DNA from: Fibrobacterota bacterium
GTDB taxonomy: Bacteria > Fibrobacterota > Chitinivibrionia > Chitinivibrionales > Chitinispirillaceae
Assembly (NCBI GenBank): GCA_023436205.1
Contig: JAEZKC010000099.1
Coordinates: forward strand, 1-64,000
DNA length: 64,000 nt
Reading direction: 5' to 3'
Part shown: positions 8,291 through 16,505 of the stretch, piece after piece
Layout of the letters: every line of letters starts with the position of its first letter
Numbering within the stretch: position 1 is the stretch's first letter
Position numbers and translations under genes: made by a program
Notes under the pieces: generated by a model
Databases searched by the model: none
Told to the model about the DNA's origin: nothing
Seen by the model: only the letters and a program-made list of their open reading frames with translations

Positions 8291-9838
8291 CTACCTTAAA
8301 TGTGACCCCTCATTCAAAGCTTTTATAAGTTTCGCCTTCTTTTCCCAGAGCCGATCTGACAGGAAAACCTGATAAATATGCGGGTTTATGATTCGTCTTA
8401 CTCCGGTATCAAGCTTCGCCAGATCGTAATCTCTTCGTTTTCGCAAGGCAGCAATATCCGGGAAGTCAGCCGAAATGCTTCCTTTTTCGATTTGAGCGAA
8501 ATGAAGAGGCTCCATCTCCGATAAATCACTCCGCTGAATCCGGCGCGCAATTTCAGGGTTGCTTGGATGGCGAAGCAAAAGACTTGCATCTCCCTTTTGG
8601 GGATCTTCATGGCCTTCACAAACCAGATCTGCTGTGGCAATGCCTCTTTTATCGTACAGACGCCATACCTGCTTCTCTCCGGGGGTAATTACTTTTTCCG
8701 GAGAATCGGAAATTTTGAGTGCGGGTTTCCAGGAACCGTCCTTTTCCAATGCAGTAAGTTTGTAAACTCCATCCAGTGCACTGTGGCCCTCTGAAGTGAT
8801 CAGTCGGGTTCCCACTCCAAATGTGATTTTATTCAATACACTCTCTTCTTTAACCCCCCAGCGCGGAGCCTCCTCCCTGATCTGCTGAAATATCTGCATG
8901 AGGACAAGCTCGTCGATGTTGTTTGAAAGAACAATTTTTGTGTCGGTGAAACCGGCCTCATCTAGCATGGCTGTAGACCTGACCGCCAGATGCGCAAGAT
9001 CTCCAGAGTCAAGTCTGATTCCAGCAGGTTTGTGTCCGGCTGCTCTCAGTTTCTCAAATACCCTTATGGCATTTGGAACACCGCTTTCTAAAGTGTTTAT
9101 GGTATCTACCAAGAGAAGACAATCATCGGGATAGAGATGAGCGTAAGCCTCAAACGCTGCCAGTTCACCTTCACCGAGGGCTAAAAATACCTGGATCATG
9201 CTGTGAGCAAGTGTCCCTTTGGGGGGAACTCCAAGATCGTAGGAAACAGCGGTGTTGGATGAGAAATGAGCACCACCTATGAGCGCAGCCCGGGTTCCTG
9301 CATCTGCCGCTTGGGAATGGGCTCTTCTCATTCCAAATTCAATGAGGGTTCGCTCACCACCCACTTCTCTGATTCGCGAGGCCTTGGTGGCCACCAGTGT
9401 CTGATAATTTATGGTATTGAGCAGGGCTGATTCCAGTATCTGGCACTGAACCAGATCACCCTTGACTATAATAACCGGTTCATTGGGGTGAATTACCCGT
9501 CCCTCCTTGATTGAGTGCAGATCAAGAGAATCTATAAGTGGTTTATCATTTAGCCAATTAAGGAATGTCTGATCAAACAGAGGGCGCCCTGAGCTGCTGC
9601 GATGACTCTTCAGGTGTTCGATATCGGAAGAAGTGAATCGCGTGGAGCTGATCCATTTGCAAAGGGGTTCGATCCCTGCCAGAATGCAGTATCCGGCCTG
9701 ATGACCACCGTAATCGGGATTACTGCGGTAAAGGAAATCGAACTGAGCCCTTTGTTGATGCAATCCTGTTTTAAAGTAAAGCTGAGCCATGGTAAGCTCA
9801 TAAAAATCGGTGAACAGTGCACTTTGATTCAAGTTCAC
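8291..9838 (-). CDS. pncB: Nicotinate phosphoribosyltransferase
   Basis: A 515-residue enzyme of the NAPRTase family that condenses nicotinate with PRPP to nicotinate mononucleotide in the Preiss-Handler route of NAD salvage. Family markers include FTDFYELTMAQ at the N-terminus, the EFGMRRAHS motif near residue 168, which follows the site of the phosphorylated His region, and GIRLDSGDLA near 272. The length fits the longer bacterial form. The two membrane protein genes upstream are close and could share its transcript. Confidence 0.93.
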   Translation of the reverse strand: MNLNQSALFTDFYELTMAQLYFKTGLHQQRAQFDFLYRSNPDYGGHQAGYCILAGIEPLCKWISSTRFTSSDIEHLKSHRSSSGRPLFDQTFLNWLNDKPLIDSLDLHSIKEGRVIHPNEPVIIVKGDLVQCQILESALLNTINYQTLVATKASRIREVGGERTLIEFGMRRAHSQAADAGTRAALIGGAHFSSNTAVSYDLGVPPKGTLAHSMIQVFLALGEGELAAFEAYAHLYPDDCLLLVDTINTLESGVPNAIRVFEKLRAAGHKPAGIRLDSGDLAHLAVRSTAMLDEAGFTDTKIVLSNNIDELVLMQIFQQIREEAPRWGVKEESVLNKITFGVGTRLITSEGHSALDGVYKLTALEKDGSWKPALKISDSPEKVITPGEKQVWRLYDKRGIATADLVCEGHEDPQKGDASLLLRHPSNPEIARRIQRSDLSEMEPLHFAQIEKGSISADFPDIAALRKRRDYDLAKLDTGVRRIINPHIYQVFLSDRLWEKKAKLIKALNEGSHLR

Positions 9839-9842
9839 CTCT

Positions 9843-10085
9843 TTACAAAAAATCTTTGCGGATGTCAGGTCTAATGCGCCCGTAAATAAAATAAGTCAGT
9901 GGACCGACGTAATTGACCATCGAAATCAGAACCCACCAGCTCTTTTTTCCCCGGATTTCAAATGGTGAGCGCTTTATAATACTTCTTACAGCAGTCAAAA
10001 ATAACCCGAGCTGCACAATGAATAGAATGGAAAGTATGCTTTTTCTGCTTTTGCTCAACTGCTGCCAGGATTTATGCCGCTTCAT
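9843..10085 (-). CDS. Small membrane protein, PLD-nuclease N-terminal domain type
   Basis: An 80-residue protein with two hydrophobic helices (about residues 16-34 and 47-66) and the segment KKSWWVLISMVNYVGPLTYFIYG. That segment is typical of the PLDc_N family, small two-helix proteins named after the N-terminus of cardiolipin synthases. It has no phospholipase HKD motif, so it is not an enzyme by itself. Its start is 10 bp downstream of the YIP1-family gene and 4 bp separate its stop from pncB, suggesting one operon. Confidence 0.75.
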   Translation of the reverse strand: MKRHKSWQQLSKSRKSILSILFIVQLGLFLTAVRSIIKRSPFEIRGKKSWWVLISMVNYVGPLTYFIYGRIRPDIRKDFL

Positions 10086-10095
10086 AATTCCCCCT

Positions 10096-10662
10096 TCAGG
10101 TGATTGGCGCGACCAGAGCCATTATAACTAAAAGCAGTATGGCCTGAATCACCCAGCCAATTCCGACCACTGCAATCGCTCTCCAGGTGCTGGTGTAGTC
10201 GAGTGCCTGCCTGACAGCCACAACCATGGCAATAAGCATCCAGATTGAGGCTATCAGGAAAAGTATTCCGCTGATTCCCGGTATGATACCGAAAACTCTG
10301 ATTAAACCGGGAGAACTGGAGAAGCCAATGGTTCGTAAGAGTTGACCGTAATCGGCTTCAGTTTGGGTTTGAGGCAGAAGGCGCGTGCCAATAACGTAGG
10401 TTATAAACGCCCAGAGGAACCATCCCCCCAGTGCTCCGGCTGTTGTGGCAATGATATTCAGAAAATTACCAGTGAATGATCCGATTCCGGCCGCCACGCT
10501 GGAAAGAATCACAACTGCCACCGCCTGGCTTAAAGCGGTTTTGTCCGCCTCCACTTCCTCATAGACTTCGGCCTTGAGCTGAGCGGCTCTAATAAGTCTC
10601 GAAGTGAACAAACTATAGGGACTGCGGCTGTAGTCCTGCTGCTGATTTTCGTAGGTCTGCAT
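10096..10662 (-). CDS. YIP1-family integral membrane protein
   Basis: A 188-residue protein with a short cytosolic N-terminus and five hydrophobic segments (first about residues 45-65), matching the five-helix Yip1 domain pattern including ALGGWFLWAFITYVIGTRLL. Bacterial members have no established function; in eukaryotes the fold serves in membrane traffic. It is the middle member of a tight minus-strand group with OsmC upstream and the PLDc_N protein downstream. Confidence 0.75.
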   Translation of the reverse strand: MQTYENQQQDYSRSPYSLFTSRLIRAAQLKAEVYEEVEADKTALSQAVAVVILSSVAAGIGSFTGNFLNIIATTAGALGGWFLWAFITYVIGTRLLPQTQTEADYGQLLRTIGFSSSPGLIRVFGIIPGISGILFLIASIWMLIAMVVAVRQALDYTSTWRAIAVVGIGWVIQAILLLVIMALVAPIT

Positions 10663-10677
10663 AAGATTCCTCGGGTA

Positions 10678-11103
10678 TTAACGATTCAATTTTGCGGAAA
10701 GGCTGATCGGTACTCTGAGTGCCTGGCCAACAGGACAATTCTGTTTTGCCGCTTCAGCCTGTTCCATAAAAAATTTTTCATCGATGTTGGGGATAGTTGC
10801 TTCTGTGTTTAACTCTATGCCGGTTATTCTGAATCCCTGTCCATCTTTCTCGATGCGCACCTTTGATTGGCTTTTTACGCTTTGAGGATCGTATCCGGCA
10901 CTCTCAATCAACCCGGAAAGAAACATGGAAAAACATCCCGCCAAAGCAGCACCAATAAGCTCTTCGGGATTAGTGCCTTTCTCCTCTTCGAAGCGGGACC
11001 CGAAACTGTATGCACCTTCAAAAGCACCACTTGAAAGTGACATGCTGCCTCGCCCCTCCTTTAAACCTCCATTCCAGACTGCTGTCCCTTTTCTTACAGG
11101 CAT
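10678..11103 (-). CDS. OsmC-family peroxiredoxin
   Basis: A 141-residue OsmC/Ohr fold protein. The two redox cysteines are visible in LAGCFSM near residue 55 and QNCPVGQAL near 119, which is the OsmC spacing. Such proteins reduce organic hydroperoxides through a thiol cycle in the cytosol and are often induced by osmotic or oxidative stress. AGGAGG lies 6-7 bp before the ATG. Confidence 0.9.
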   Translation of the reverse strand: MPVRKGTAVWNGGLKEGRGSMSLSSGAFEGAYSFGSRFEEEKGTNPEELIGAALAGCFSMFLSGLIESAGYDPQSVKSQSKVRIEKDGQGFRITGIELNTEATIPNIDEKFFMEQAEAAKQNCPVGQALRVPISLSAKLNR

Positions 11104-11227
11104 GGAAAACCTCCTTTGATTGGATCGTTTGAAAGAAAAATCACCAATAAACGTGCCAACTTTTAGCCCGGCTCGCTTGGCATGCCACTTGAACTGTTTA
11201 TATGAATGGATCAGGAGGGGAAAGCTT

Positions 11228-11998
11228 ATGCTCAGTATGGTGAAAATTTTCGGTGTTTCTGTCCAGGCTACCGATGGAAACTTGGGTAAAATTGTCGATC
11301 TTTACTTCGATGACGATCTCTGGGTGGTGCGTTACCTGGTAGTTGAGCTTGGGAACTGGCTTAGCGGAAAACAGGTTCTCCTTTCTCCCTACTCAGTAAA
11401 AGCAATAAGCTACGATTCGGTGATCTGCAATTTAACCCGTGAGCAGATTCGTTCAAGCCCCGACATCGATACTACCAAACCTGTCACACGTCGCTACGAG
11501 GAGGAGATCCATCGCTATTTCGCCTGGCCCTACTATTGGGATTACGATACCACCCGTCATCCCGAAACAAGCCGCGAAAATTTAGCTCCCATCGATCAGG
11601 ATAGTCCGGCCTCAGAGGAAGAACGCAGGGGTGATATCCCTTCGGGAACTGAAAGCAGTCAGCATCTGCAAAGTGTCAAGGAAGCTCAAGGGTATCATCT
11701 GCAGACTTCCGACGGTGAAGTGGGGCATATCCAAGATTTCCTGCTGCAGGCCGATCAGTGGAAAATCCGCTATCTGGTCATCGACACCAGAAACTGGATT
11801 CCCGGAAAAAAAGTCATTCTTCCCGTTTCGGCAGTAACCCTGTTCAACTGGGAAGGAGCACAAATCGAAACCGGGCAATCATCACAGAAAATCCGTTCTG
11901 CTCCGGCTTTTCATTATTCAGAGCCTGTTGACAAACAGTACGAACGGATGATTCATCAGTTTTACAACATCAACCCTTACTGGAAGAAATCAGGATAG
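11228..11998 (+). CDS. Double PRC-barrel domain protein
   Basis: I start this 256-residue protein at the ATG at 11228 because AGGAGGGG lies 9 bp before it; an in-frame ATG at 11120 has no such site. Two PRC-barrel repeats are visible (about residues 3-75 and 145-220). Both carry the pattern DG-(L/V)G-I-D-(Y/L)-(F/L)-----W--RYLV(V/I)-(L/T)-NW--GK-V-L. A linker rich in acidic residues lies between them. PRC barrels occur in RimM and photosynthetic reaction centres; stand-alone tandem copies are of unknown role. The 3' end overlaps the convergent DUF4380 gene by 9 bp. Confidence 0.85.
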   Translation: MLSMVKIFGVSVQATDGNLGKIVDLYFDDDLWVVRYLVVELGNWLSGKQVLLSPYSVKAISYDSVICNLTREQIRSSPDIDTTKPVTRRYEEEIHRYFAWPYYWDYDTTRHPETSRENLAPIDQDSPASEEERRGDIPSGTESSQHLQSVKEAQGYHLQTSDGEVGHIQDFLLQADQWKIRYLVIDTRNWIPGKKVILPVSAVTLFNWEGAQIETGQSSQKIRSAPAFHYSEPVDKQYERMIHQFYNINPYWKKSG

Positions 11999-12985
11999 TG
12001 CAAGTGGAGATGCGCTGAGAGGCGAAAGCTGTTGGTTGGCTGAGACCTCTTTCAGAAACGAGAGGCAGCTGGCATGATCCGTGTTTTGGAATGGTAACAG
12101 TTCCCATTCCTCTGCTGTTTCCATCGATTCACCGGGGGGCAGGGTAACATAGGGAGCATGGTATTCCAGTTCATTAAGAGCATCTGCCCTGTCCTGACTG
12201 GTATAGTTATAAATTTCAACCAGAGCATGTTCGGGATGAATCTGCTCGGGTGCATGTTTTTCGAAGCGGATTACCAGTGCCTGAGATGAAACAAAAGCAG
12301 CCATCCAGCCCTCGTCGGCCGGTATAAACGCCTTAGCCCATCGATGTTTCTTCCCTTCCGAGGGCGGCAGCGGTTCTATTGACAGGTAGCCTTCATCGAT
12401 TTTAAACCGGCTTATATCCTGACTTCTTGTCTCTTGGCCGTCAATTCGTATGCTGCCAGGATCAGATATCGGAACATAGCAGCGGGCATAACCGTCAACC
12501 CGGGTGTTAAGCCACAGATCCCAGCTTACCGGAACAGTTCTGATATTGGTGGCACTTACATAAAAGAGAACACGCCCGTCGCGCACTTCAATTGTTTTGG
12601 TCATCTGAAGACCTGTGAACTCACTGGCTGGTCCCTGCATGACTATCCTATTTTCAGAAAACTCGGTGATTTCAAAGTAACCGAAGTTAAGGTATGGATC
12701 TGGTGGCCAGACTGCTTTCTTCTGTTGTCTGCGGATGCTTTTGTCCTGATGCATCCACCACTCGCTTTGCGGGCCTACCCAGACGATGTGTCCGTTGTAT
12801 GCTTTCCAGCGGGTTTCCGGCCCGAATTTGCGTCGGATTCTTGGCAGTGCATTCCATATCGCGGGATCTGCTTTGAGCAGGTTTTCCTTACCCGACAGGC
12901 GCAGCAGTGATACTACTCCCCCGATATCGGGAATAACACCCAGCTCCACTTTCCCGTCACTGAGCTTAACTAAGCGGCCGCTCAT
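11990..12985 (-). CDS. DUF4380 protein, mutarotase-like fold
   Basis: A 331-residue protein reading as a beta-sandwich of the galactose-mutarotase type: repeated strands, a WVGPQSEWWMHQD segment, TKTIEVRDGRVLFYVSATN and DLWLNTRVDGYA. No signal peptide is seen. I chose the second of two close ATGs because AGGATG spacing fits it better. DUF4380 members are found in carbohydrate-active bacteria, and a carbohydrate-binding or epimerase role is an inference. Confidence 0.75.
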   Translation of the reverse strand: MSGRLVKLSDGKVELGVIPDIGGVVSLLRLSGKENLLKADPAIWNALPRIRRKFGPETRWKAYNGHIVWVGPQSEWWMHQDKSIRRQQKKAVWPPDPYLNFGYFEITEFSENRIVMQGPASEFTGLQMTKTIEVRDGRVLFYVSATNIRTVPVSWDLWLNTRVDGYARCYVPISDPGSIRIDGQETRSQDISRFKIDEGYLSIEPLPPSEGKKHRWAKAFIPADEGWMAAFVSSQALVIRFEKHAPEQIHPEHALVEIYNYTSQDRADALNELEYHAPYVTLPPGESMETAEEWELLPFQNTDHASCLSFLKEVSANQQLSPLSASPLALS

Positions 12986-13282
12986 CAACATCCTCGTAAA
13001 AAAATTGCCTTAAACTGCAGAAACAATATAGAACAATACGCCCTCAACGACAACAATCTTCTTTTGGAGGCCAATGTGGAAAAGTGCATTGAAATACAAA
13101 GTCATTTTTTTTTCAGGACACGGAATTACTGCAATATGAGACGGCAATGGCACGAATTACTACAGTTTTTCGTGCAGTTATAACAAATTACATAATTGCA
13201 GGCGGAACACTGCCCGATTGGCACGAATATTGTGCTTGAGAATAAGGTGGGGTGGTAAACTCCGCTTGAAAAGGAGAAAGCC
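12986..13282. other. 297-bp intergenic region with TGGCACGAAT repeats
   Basis: This region separates the DUF4380 gene (minus) from a small gene (plus). The decamer TGGCACGAAT occurs twice in direct orientation at 13148 and 13219. The downstream copy resembles a sigma-54 element (TGGCACG, 4 nt, TTGT), but the invariant C of the -12 box is a T. An inverted relative (TTTTCGTGCA) lies at about 13167. I see no RNA gene or longer reading frame. Confidence 0.4.
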
Positions 13283-13471
13283 ATGAGAAGAAATGAAGCG
13301 GCCGGACGGATAAAGGAAAAACACAGCCAGGCTCATAGCGGGGCCCTGAGCATACCCTTTTTGGCCGGGAGACCAAAGCGCGATTCGGTCATCTGTTCGG
13401 ACGACCTCATGAATCTAAAAATCGCTCTGGCTACGTGCAAAAGCTTGGAGGAATTTCTTCAGGTTACCTGA
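13283..13471 (+). CDS. Hypothetical 62-residue protein
   Basis: A short basic protein with an optimally placed AAGGAG 8 bp before its ATG and a hairpin 14 bp after its stop. The C-terminal segment SDDLMNLKIALATCKSLEEFL reads as an amphipathic helix. I do not recognise a family. The start signal and flanking hairpin are the main reasons to think it is real. Confidence 0.55.
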   Translation: MRRNEAAGRIKEKHSQAHSGALSIPFLAGRPKRDSVICSDDLMNLKIALATCKSLEEFLQVT

Positions 13472-13484
13472 GGAGGGGAATTTT

Positions 13485-13513
13485 GCAGCACCTCGTATCT
13501 AAACGGGTGCTGC
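13485..13513 (+). terminator. Hairpin between convergent genes
   Basis: An 8-bp GC-rich stem (GCAGCACC/GGTGCTGC) with a 13-nt loop lies between the small gene at 13283 and the convergent FecR gene. The downstream plus strand reads CATGATTTCTTTT, a modest T tract. Confidence 0.55.
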
Positions 13514-13524
13514 CATGATTTCTT

Positions 13525-14238
13525 TTAGCGATGGGTATCGTATTCAATGCATTTTTGAATAAAACTGCTATTGTGCTCCATATCAAATTCTTCTTGTGCG
13601 TATTTGCCATCCTTGTGAACTGAAATTTTCTGTCCGGCAACAATATCTCTCCACTGATCAAGAGAAACTTCGTAAGGGCCGGGAATCTCCTCCGGGCCGG
13701 GTACTTCAACCGGTTCTCCAGTTGGGGGCTGTTGCTCCAGTTGTTTTTTCAACTGCTCCGAAAGTCCCACCGCCACTTTACCATTATAGACAGAAACTGC
13801 GGTGGTTGAATCCTGATCGGTACTCATATGGTAAATAGTTCCCCGAATCGCAGCTACTGCTGTGGGGGTGGCTACCTCAAAGTCTCGTCTTTGAGTGAGC
13901 TTTTTCATGTTTACCCAAAGGTTTCCCACCTGGGTGCTGGCTTTAACATTCTTGTTGGTGCATTTTTCCACTTTGAGTATAGTGTTTTCATCCATTCGCA
14001 CCACTTCACCCATCCGGAAAGCAAGTTCCACCATTGATTCTTTTCCGCTGCTGATCTCATCACCTTCAGAAACTGGCATATTGATTCGCACAGGGCGTGT
14101 ACGACTGGCACCTTTACGCAAAATAGATGCTTCACCATCAACACGGGTAATCTTGGCTTCGGGTTCACCGGCAAATATGGCAAAGCTGAACAGCAGTACA
14201 CAAATGGGCAGAAACTCAAGCTTCAGTTTGTGCATCAT
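13525..14238 (-). CDS. Secreted FecR-domain protein
   Basis: A 237-residue protein with a signal peptide (residues 1-23, cleavage near IFAGE) and a FecR-type domain (about residues 28-150) containing VSEGDEISSGKESMVEL and TPTAVAAIRGT, the hallmark of the family. The region after 165 is Pro/Glu-rich (EVPGPEEIPGP). It has no TonB-dependent receptor or sigma factor beside it, so it is not a classical iron-citrate sensor. In Fibrobacter-like and delta-proteobacterial genomes such proteins are stand-alone periplasmic proteins of unknown role. Confidence 0.85.
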   Translation of the reverse strand: MMHKLKLEFLPICVLLFSFAIFAGEPEAKITRVDGEASILRKGASRTRPVRINMPVSEGDEISSGKESMVELAFRMGEVVRMDENTILKVEKCTNKNVKASTQVGNLWVNMKKLTQRRDFEVATPTAVAAIRGTIYHMSTDQDSTTAVSVYNGKVAVGLSEQLKKQLEQQPPTGEPVEVPGPEEIPGPYEVSLDQWRDIVAGQKISVHKDGKYAQEEFDMEHNSSFIQKCIEYDTHR

Positions 14239-14310
14239 GCCTTCCTTAGTTAGAATGAAATGGGTTTCTCATAATATAAATGACAGCAGGTTTTTCACAA
14301 ATGACATTTT

Positions 14311-15408
14311 TTATACCATCCATCTACGGTCTGATGTTCCTGAGACCCCTTGAATCTGCAGCTCAAAATCGTCAGGATTGGATGCACTCTGCTTTGCCAC
14401 ATCAAGAGATATGAGATCTTCATGGTACAGATGAAGAAGGGATTGATCGAAAGATTGCGATCCATACTGAGTGTAGCCTTCAGAAATCGCCGGTAGAATA
14501 AGGTGATTTTTTTCGGGATTGAGAATGTATTCTGCAATGGCTGCGTTATTTATTAGAATTTCTGCTGCAGGAATTCTTCCGTTTCCATCCTTTTTAGGGA
14601 GAAGTCTGAGCGATATCACCGAAACCAGAACACTTGATAGCACCAGACGAATCTGATCGTGCTGATGGGGCGGAAAAAAGGAAATGATTCGACTGATGGT
14701 CTCAACCGTATTCATGGTATGAAGAGTACTCATGACCAGGTGACCGGTATCAGCTGCGCTCAAGGCTGTTTCCATAGTTTCCTTGTCGCGGATTTCGCCT
14801 ATCAGGATAATGTCCGGATCCTGGCGGAAGCTTGCCCGGAGAGCATCAGTGAAGGATGGTGAATCCGGGCCGATTTCACGCTGCGCTACGATGCTCTTTT
14901 TATCTCTGTGCAGAAATTCAATTGGATCCTCAATGGTAACTATGTTTACAGAAACATTACTGTTGATATGATCAATCATGGAGGATAGAAGGGTGGATTT
15001 TCCACTACCGGTGGTACCGGTCACTAGAATCAAACCCCGTTTACGCATAGAAATATCCAGAATCACTTCCGGCAAGGCGAGCTCCGAGAAATGCGGGACA
15101 GAAGTCTTAATGGAACGGATTGCCAATGATGGCGTTCCTCTTTGCCTGAATGCATTTATTCTGAAACGGCCGACATCCCTGATTCCCACTGCGAAGTCAA
15201 GTTCAGAATTTCCCTGAAACTTATCATAATTATCTTTCGACATTAATGTTTTCAGTATGCCATCCATGCCATCTATGGAAACAGGTTCGTTCCCAACTCT
15301 GTAAAGATCTCCGTTAAGGCGAAACACGGGAGGTACACCGCACCTGATGTGCAGGTCGGAGGCTCTTTTGTCAACCATCGCTTTCAGTAATGCATTTATA
15401 TTGATCAT
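14311..15408 (-). CDS. PilT/PilU-type pilus retraction ATPase
   Basis: A 365-residue hexameric secretion ATPase. Walker A is GTTGSGKST near residue 130, the Asp box is TIEDPIEF, Walker B is IILIGEIRD, and the His box is GHLVMSTLHT. Together these identify the PilT family rather than the PilB assembly ATPases. Its start overlaps the stop of the peptidase gene by 4 bp. It implies type IV pilus retraction or twitching, although no pilin genes lie in this window. Confidence 0.9.
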   Translation of the reverse strand: MININALLKAMVDKRASDLHIRCGVPPVFRLNGDLYRVGNEPVSIDGMDGILKTLMSKDNYDKFQGNSELDFAVGIRDVGRFRINAFRQRGTPSLAIRSIKTSVPHFSELALPEVILDISMRKRGLILVTGTTGSGKSTLLSSMIDHINSNVSVNIVTIEDPIEFLHRDKKSIVAQREIGPDSPSFTDALRASFRQDPDIILIGEIRDKETMETALSAADTGHLVMSTLHTMNTVETISRIISFFPPHQHDQIRLVLSSVLVSVISLRLLPKKDGNGRIPAAEILINNAAIAEYILNPEKNHLILPAISEGYTQYGSQSFDQSLLHLYHEDLISLDVAKQSASNPDDFELQIQGVSGTSDRRWMV

Positions 15409-16505
15409 GTTTCTATCTCTATCAGTTTGCGTGGTGTTTGTGTCAGAACTGTTGCCCCGTTTTTGTGGAGGACCACCATATCTTCTATTCGCACTCCGCC
15501 TGCTTCCGGTATGTAAACACCCGGTTCAATGGTTACAACACTGTTTTCAAGCAGGACTGATTCATTTTTCCGACTCACTCTTGGCTTCTCATGAATTCTC
15601 AAACCCACACCGTGACCGGTCGCGTGTCCGAAATATTCCCCAAGCTGCTCCTCTTCGATAATTCCTCGAGCCGCATGGTCTAGATCTCCCGATTTCATCC
15701 CGGCTTTGGCAATTGAACGTGCACTGCTTTGTGCTCGTAGAACCAGATTGTAAATATCCTTCTGCTTTTCCGATGCTTTTCCATACACAATAGTGCGGCT
15801 CATATCTGAGCAGAATCCATCAAAAGTACAGCCGAAATCAAACAGGATGAAATCTCCAACTGCAAGTTTCCTCTTCCCGGGTCTCCCGTGAGGCAGAGCA
15901 CTTCGCGAACCGAAAAGAACTATGGTCTCAAAAGAGGGCTTTTCAGATCCAAAAGATGAGCAGAGTCGTTCAAGAGTGCGTGCGAGCTCAAGCTCTGTCA
16001 TGCCTTTTTTGATGAACGGTAATACTTCTTTGAAAGCTCTGTCTCCGATCCGGGCTGCTTTCCTCATGGATGCTATTTCTGCATCGGTTTTCTGAATGCT
16101 CACAGTGCCTAATTCTGCTGAAAGAGCAACGAATTTTACCCCTTTAAGCATCCGTTTCAGCTCATGGAACTGATCGACTGTCACTACATCGGATTGGATG
16201 CCGACAATGGATCCAGATGGAAGAGACTCCACAAGGAATTTGTAATTCCCCTCCTGAATAAGATGGAATTTCCACTGCTTATTTACACTGCAGAAGTTTT
16301 GGGCGGATTCCTTGTATCTGAAATCAGTGAAAAGATCGAGCTTTTTTTTTGATATCAGCAGTGTAGCATTGGATGATCTGAATCCACTGATATATTCCAC
16401 ATCAATTGTATCAGTTATGAGAATATGAGTGCACTGGTGATCGGAAATGATTTCCCGTATCGCATCTACTCTTGAATGAACCATACACTCTCCTTGACTT
16501 CTCAT
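15405..16505 (-). CDS. M24 Xaa-Pro peptidase
   Basis: A 366-residue aminopeptidase-P-like enzyme with a creatinase N-domain (about 1-130) and a pita-bread catalytic domain. All five metal ligands are seen: two Asp in ILFDFGCTFDGFCSDMSRT, His in GHATGHGVGL, and two Glu in TIEPGVYIPE and GGVRIEDM. It would cleave Xaa-Pro bonds in the cytosol using a di-manganese or di-cobalt centre. It is joined by 4-bp overlaps to the TPR gene upstream and the PilT gene downstream. Confidence 0.92.
   Translation of the reverse strand: MRSQGECMVHSRVDAIREIISDHQCTHILITDTIDVEYISGFRSSNATLLISKKKLDLFTDFRYKESAQNFCSVNKQWKFHLIQEGNYKFLVESLPSGSIVGIQSDVVTVDQFHELKRMLKGVKFVALSAELGTVSIQKTDAEIASMRKAARIGDRAFKEVLPFIKKGMTELELARTLERLCSSFGSEKPSFETIVLFGSRSALPHGRPGKRKLAVGDFILFDFGCTFDGFCSDMSRTIVYGKASEKQKDIYNLVLRAQSSARSIAKAGMKSGDLDHAARGIIEEEQLGEYFGHATGHGVGLRIHEKPRVSRKNESVLLENSVVTIEPGVYIPEAGGVRIEDMVVLHKNGATVLTQTPRKLIEIET

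Noticed and set aside
13216..13236. Sigma-54 (-24/-12) promoter
   Set aside because: TGGCACG is perfect, but the -12 box reads TTGT instead of TTGC, so the invariant GC is missing at the right spacing. I kept it only as a repeat element.
13525..14238. FecR iron-sensing system
   Set aside because: No sigma factor or TonB-dependent receptor is adjacent, so a classical FecIR circuit is not supported.
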